Source: Sphingopyxis bauzanensis (GTDB taxonomy: Bacteria; Pseudomonadota; Alphaproteobacteria; Sphingomonadales; Sphingomonadaceae). From it: a stretch of DNA of 64,000 nucleotides. Under the pieces are notes generated by a model. The model was given only the letters and a program-made list of their open reading frames with translations, made no database searches and was not told where the DNA came from. Numbering within the stretch: position 1 is the first letter of the stretch; each line of letters opens with the position of its first letter. The DNA is taken from positions 1,095,303-1,159,302 of the forward strand of contig NZ_NISK01000001.1 of assembly GCF_002205675.1 (NCBI RefSeq). Direction: 5' to 3'. The translations under genes were made by a program, and so were the position numbers. Below, piece by piece: positions 61,861-64,000 of this stretch.

Positions 61861-63642
61861 CTATGCCGCCATTTGTAGCCGGTTGCGGCCCCCGCGCTTT
61901 GCCATATACAGCGCCTTGTCTGCCCGCTGCAGCAGGTCTTGGGGGGTCTCTTCGTCGGCGAAGATCGCCAGGCCGATGCTGATCGTCGCCCCGGGACCGT
62001 CGCCGCTTTCGCTATCGGTCTGCACCGCTTTGCGTACCCGTTCGGCGACCAGTTCGGCCGACAAGGCACTGCGTCCGCGCAGGATGCAGACAAATTCCTC
62101 ACCGCCGAACCGCCCGACCAGATCCTCTTCGCGCAGCGACGCCTTGGCGCGCTGACCGACACGGCGGATCACATCGTCGCCCGTGGCGTGCCCATGGGAA
62201 TCGTTGATCTGCTTGAAATGATCGATGTCAAAGATCGCGACTGCCAGCGGCGTGCCTTGCTGCCTGGCTTCACACAGCACCTGATCGAGGATTGCCAGCG
62301 TATGGCGCCGATTGGGCAGGCCGGTCAGCATATCGGTGTTGGCCACACGTTCGGCGGCGCTGCGCGCCGATTCCAGAATGCGGGCGTTTTCGACGGTTTC
62401 GGTGACGTCCTGAACCGTACCGAAAATGGCGACGGCTTTGCCCCGACGCCCCTTTTCGATCGACCCGTGCGACCTGACGTGCCGGATTCCTCCGTCGGCC
62501 CGCTTGATCCGTCCCTGATACACGAACGGTTCTCCCGTCCGAACAGCCTCCGTCAGGACTTTTTGAACTTTTGCACGATCCTCGGGCAGATATTGCGCGA
62601 CACTGTAATCGACATCGACCGGAACACCCGGTTCCAGCCCGTGGACGCGATAGGTTTGATCCGACCATTGGATCGTCCACGCTTTCAGATCGACGCGCCA
62701 GTGGCCGACAAGCGCCGCCGCTTCTGCCTGGAGCAGCCAGCGGTTACTCTGCTCCAGCCGCTTGGCCAATCGGCGCTGGACCACCAGCAGCGCGGCCAGC
62801 GGCAGCGCAATAAACAGCATCGTCACCAGATAGAATTGCAGGAACAGCACCTCGACCTTTTGACTGTAGTTCATCGCCGCGATCGGACCTTGGCCCTGCG
62901 CCGTCAGCAGCGATGCAATCGCCGCAACGATCAGCATTCCCGCCGCTGCGCCGAACGGGCCAAGCCGGTAAGACGCGACGATGACCGCGACGCAAGGCAG
63001 GAACGTCACCGGGAATTCCGATTGCGCGAACGAAGCGCCAGTAACGAATGCCGCCATGGTCAGCAGTCCGACGGCCTCAATCTTCATCGCGGTCGACACG
63101 TTGTGAAGCGCGTTGGATCCGACAATGCGCGCCAGCATGACGATCGGCGGGGTGACGATCAGCATGCCCAGCGCCACCGTCGTCATCCACGACAAAAAGA
63201 AATCCGGGCCGTTGGCCGTCAGCGCGGTGGCCACGACGGCGCTCGCCGCGCTTGCACTCAGCGTGGCAACGCAGAAGCGCCCCACCGCGCGCGGCGCCAT
63301 GAACGACATCTCGGCACCCTCGAACCGCCGAATCAGCAACAGCGCGATCGTCGCTTCGACCGCATTCGCCACGGTGTAGGCGGTCGCCGTCAATGGACTG
63401 ACGCCCCCGCTGATATTGGCGCCAACACTCGCCAGCGCCATCGCGGCAAAGGCAGCATAACGCACCCGGTCGGGCATCAACAGCAACAGCGCCAGAAAAT
63501 AACCGCTCGGCGGCCACACGGCCGCGATATTGTCTGCGCCCTTGGTCGCATAAAGCGACAGGCTGGCCAGCAGATAATAGCCTGTGGCGGTCAGGAGAAA
63601 CCAGAAAACCGCCTCGACTCGGGGAGACAAAGACCGGATCAT
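61861..63642 (-). CDS. Membrane diguanylate cyclase (MASE1-PAS-GGDEF)
   Basis: A 593-residue enzyme that makes cyclic di-GMP. The N-terminal MASE1 sensor has about eight membrane spans (1-290; AAVWPPSGYFLALLLLM). A PAS domain follows (about 305-410; WSDQTYRVHGLEPG), then a GGDEF domain (about 430-590). The active-site motif is GGEEF (VGRFGGEEFVCIL), and an intact product-inhibition site RxxD (REED) lies five residues before it, so activity and feedback inhibition are expected. It is a single gene, convergent with the hydroxylase. Confidence 0.93.
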   Translation of the reverse strand: MIRSLSPRVEAVFWFLLTATGYYLLASLSLYATKGADNIAAVWPPSGYFLALLLLMPDRVRYAAFAAMALASVGANISGGVSPLTATAYTVANAVEATIALLLIRRFEGAEMSFMAPRAVGRFCVATLSASAASAVVATALTANGPDFFLSWMTTVALGMLIVTPPIVMLARIVGSNALHNVSTAMKIEAVGLLTMAAFVTGASFAQSEFPVTFLPCVAVIVASYRLGPFGAAAGMLIVAAIASLLTAQGQGPIAAMNYSQKVEVLFLQFYLVTMLFIALPLAALLVVQRRLAKRLEQSNRWLLQAEAAALVGHWRVDLKAWTIQWSDQTYRVHGLEPGVPVDVDYSVAQYLPEDRAKVQKVLTEAVRTGEPFVYQGRIKRADGGIRHVRSHGSIEKGRRGKAVAIFGTVQDVTETVENARILESARSAAERVANTDMLTGLPNRRHTLAILDQVLCEARQQGTPLAVAIFDIDHFKQINDSHGHATGDDVIRRVGQRAKASLREEDLVGRFGGEEFVCILRGRSALSAELVAERVRKAVQTDSESGDGPGATISIGLAIFADEETPQDLLQRADKALYMAKRGGRNRLQMAA

Positions 63643-63726
63643 GCCTCCAACTAACCGAAAAGTGAGTAAGAAACCGCTAATTTATCCCCAAGTTTGTCGG
63701 ACGGGGTGCGGCGCGGTGCGATGGGA

Positions 63727-64000
63727 TCATGCGATGCCACCAAAGGTCAATCCGACGACCTCCTCGACCATCGCCTCATCCCACTCCAGTCGCCGGTCGA
63801 GGATCAGCATGGCCAGCCCATGGACTAGCGCCCAGGCGTGCAACGCCGCACGGTCGGGGTTCTCAACGCCTGGCAACGCTTCGCCTACCCCGGCGCGGAG
63901 CAGATTATAGGCAACTTCGCCGCCGTCGCCGCCAACATTCGCATGGCGCGCCGACATCTGGCGGGTGAAACTCAGGCGGAACAGCGCCGGCTCGTCATGG
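63727..64000 (-). CDS. TetR-family regulator, C-terminal part (cut by window end)
   Basis: Only the last 90 or so residues are in the window; the start lies beyond 64000. The visible sequence (HDEPALFRLSFTRQMSARHA, then LLRAGVGEALPG and AALHAWALVHGLAMLILDR) matches the C-terminal ligand-binding region of TetR/AcrR regulators of the WHG type. The helix-turn-helix that would prove it is outside the window. Confidence 0.65.
   Translation of the reverse strand, partial: HDEPALFRLSFTRQMSARHANVGGDGGEVAYNLLRAGVGEALPGVENPDRAALHAWALVHGLAMLILDRRLEWDEAMVEEVVGLTFGGIA

Overview
This window is about 64 kb of a GC-rich alphaproteobacterial chromosome, most likely from Sphingomonadales (Sphingopyxis/Sphingomonas-like). 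The evidence is the gene content and order, the long Ala/Pro-rich linkers, the two-subunit P-protein (gcvPA/gcvPB), the clustered GANTC sites and the families of palindromic intergenic repeats. Genus is an inference from overall character, not a database match. Nearly everything is core chromosome. I see no tRNA, rRNA, insertion sequence, prophage or CRISPR array.

Layout. 1-5.6 kb: a small exported protein behind a short tandem-repeat block, convergent thiS-thiG (thiamin thiazole), then aroQ-accB-accC (shikimate and fatty-acid precursors) and an L,D-transpeptidase. 5.6-14.4 kb: rpoB-rpoC on the minus strand, sharing a terminator with the transpeptidase. They have their own near-consensus promoter and a leader with a terminator-like hairpin, and no rplJL lies next to them. 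14.7-17.5 kb: an exported three-repeat protein and an acyl-CoA synthetase. 17.6-24.8 kb: a glycine-cleavage operon behind a tandem glycine riboswitch (gcvT-gcvH-glycosyltransferase-like gene-gcvPA-gcvPB), followed by a small membrane protein, an ABA4-like membrane protein and a DUF938 methyltransferase.

24.8-47 kb, all minus strand: the full division and cell-wall cluster mraZ-rsmH-ftsL-ftsI-murE-murF-mraY-murD-ftsW-murG-murC-murB-ddl-ftsQ-ftsA-ftsZ. Almost every junction is a 1-4 nt start/stop overlap. It is followed by a TPR/SPOR exported protein, a dNTP triphosphohydrolase and an NAD(P)-binding protein. The mraZ upstream region carries four GGG-led units at exactly 10 bp spacing, which resemble MraZ boxes, and four GANTC (CcrM-type) sites. 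47.3-52.1 kb: cysteine synthase with two downstream membrane-protein genes, divergent from a His/Glu-rich TonB-dependent receptor of ZnuD type.

52.3-64 kb: a small exported protein, fabG-fabD, a divergent pair of peptidoglycan-recycling-type genes (S66 carboxypeptidase and a Mpl/MurC-like Mur ligase), an exported subtilase, the rpsF-rpsR-rplI operon, a sulfotransferase-like gene overlapping a PKHD-type 2-oxoglutarate hydroxylase, a MASE1-PAS-GGDEF diguanylate cyclase, and the C-terminal end of a TetR-family regulator cut by the window edge.

The points most worth a second look are: the isolated rpoBC promoter/leader; the mraZ control region; a ThiS that ends Gly-Gly-Gly-Cys; the glycosyltransferase-like gene inside the gcv operon; the divergent Mur ligase with a changed P-loop; the sulfotransferase/hydroxylase pair; the triple-repeat exported protein; and several families of inverted intergenic repeats.
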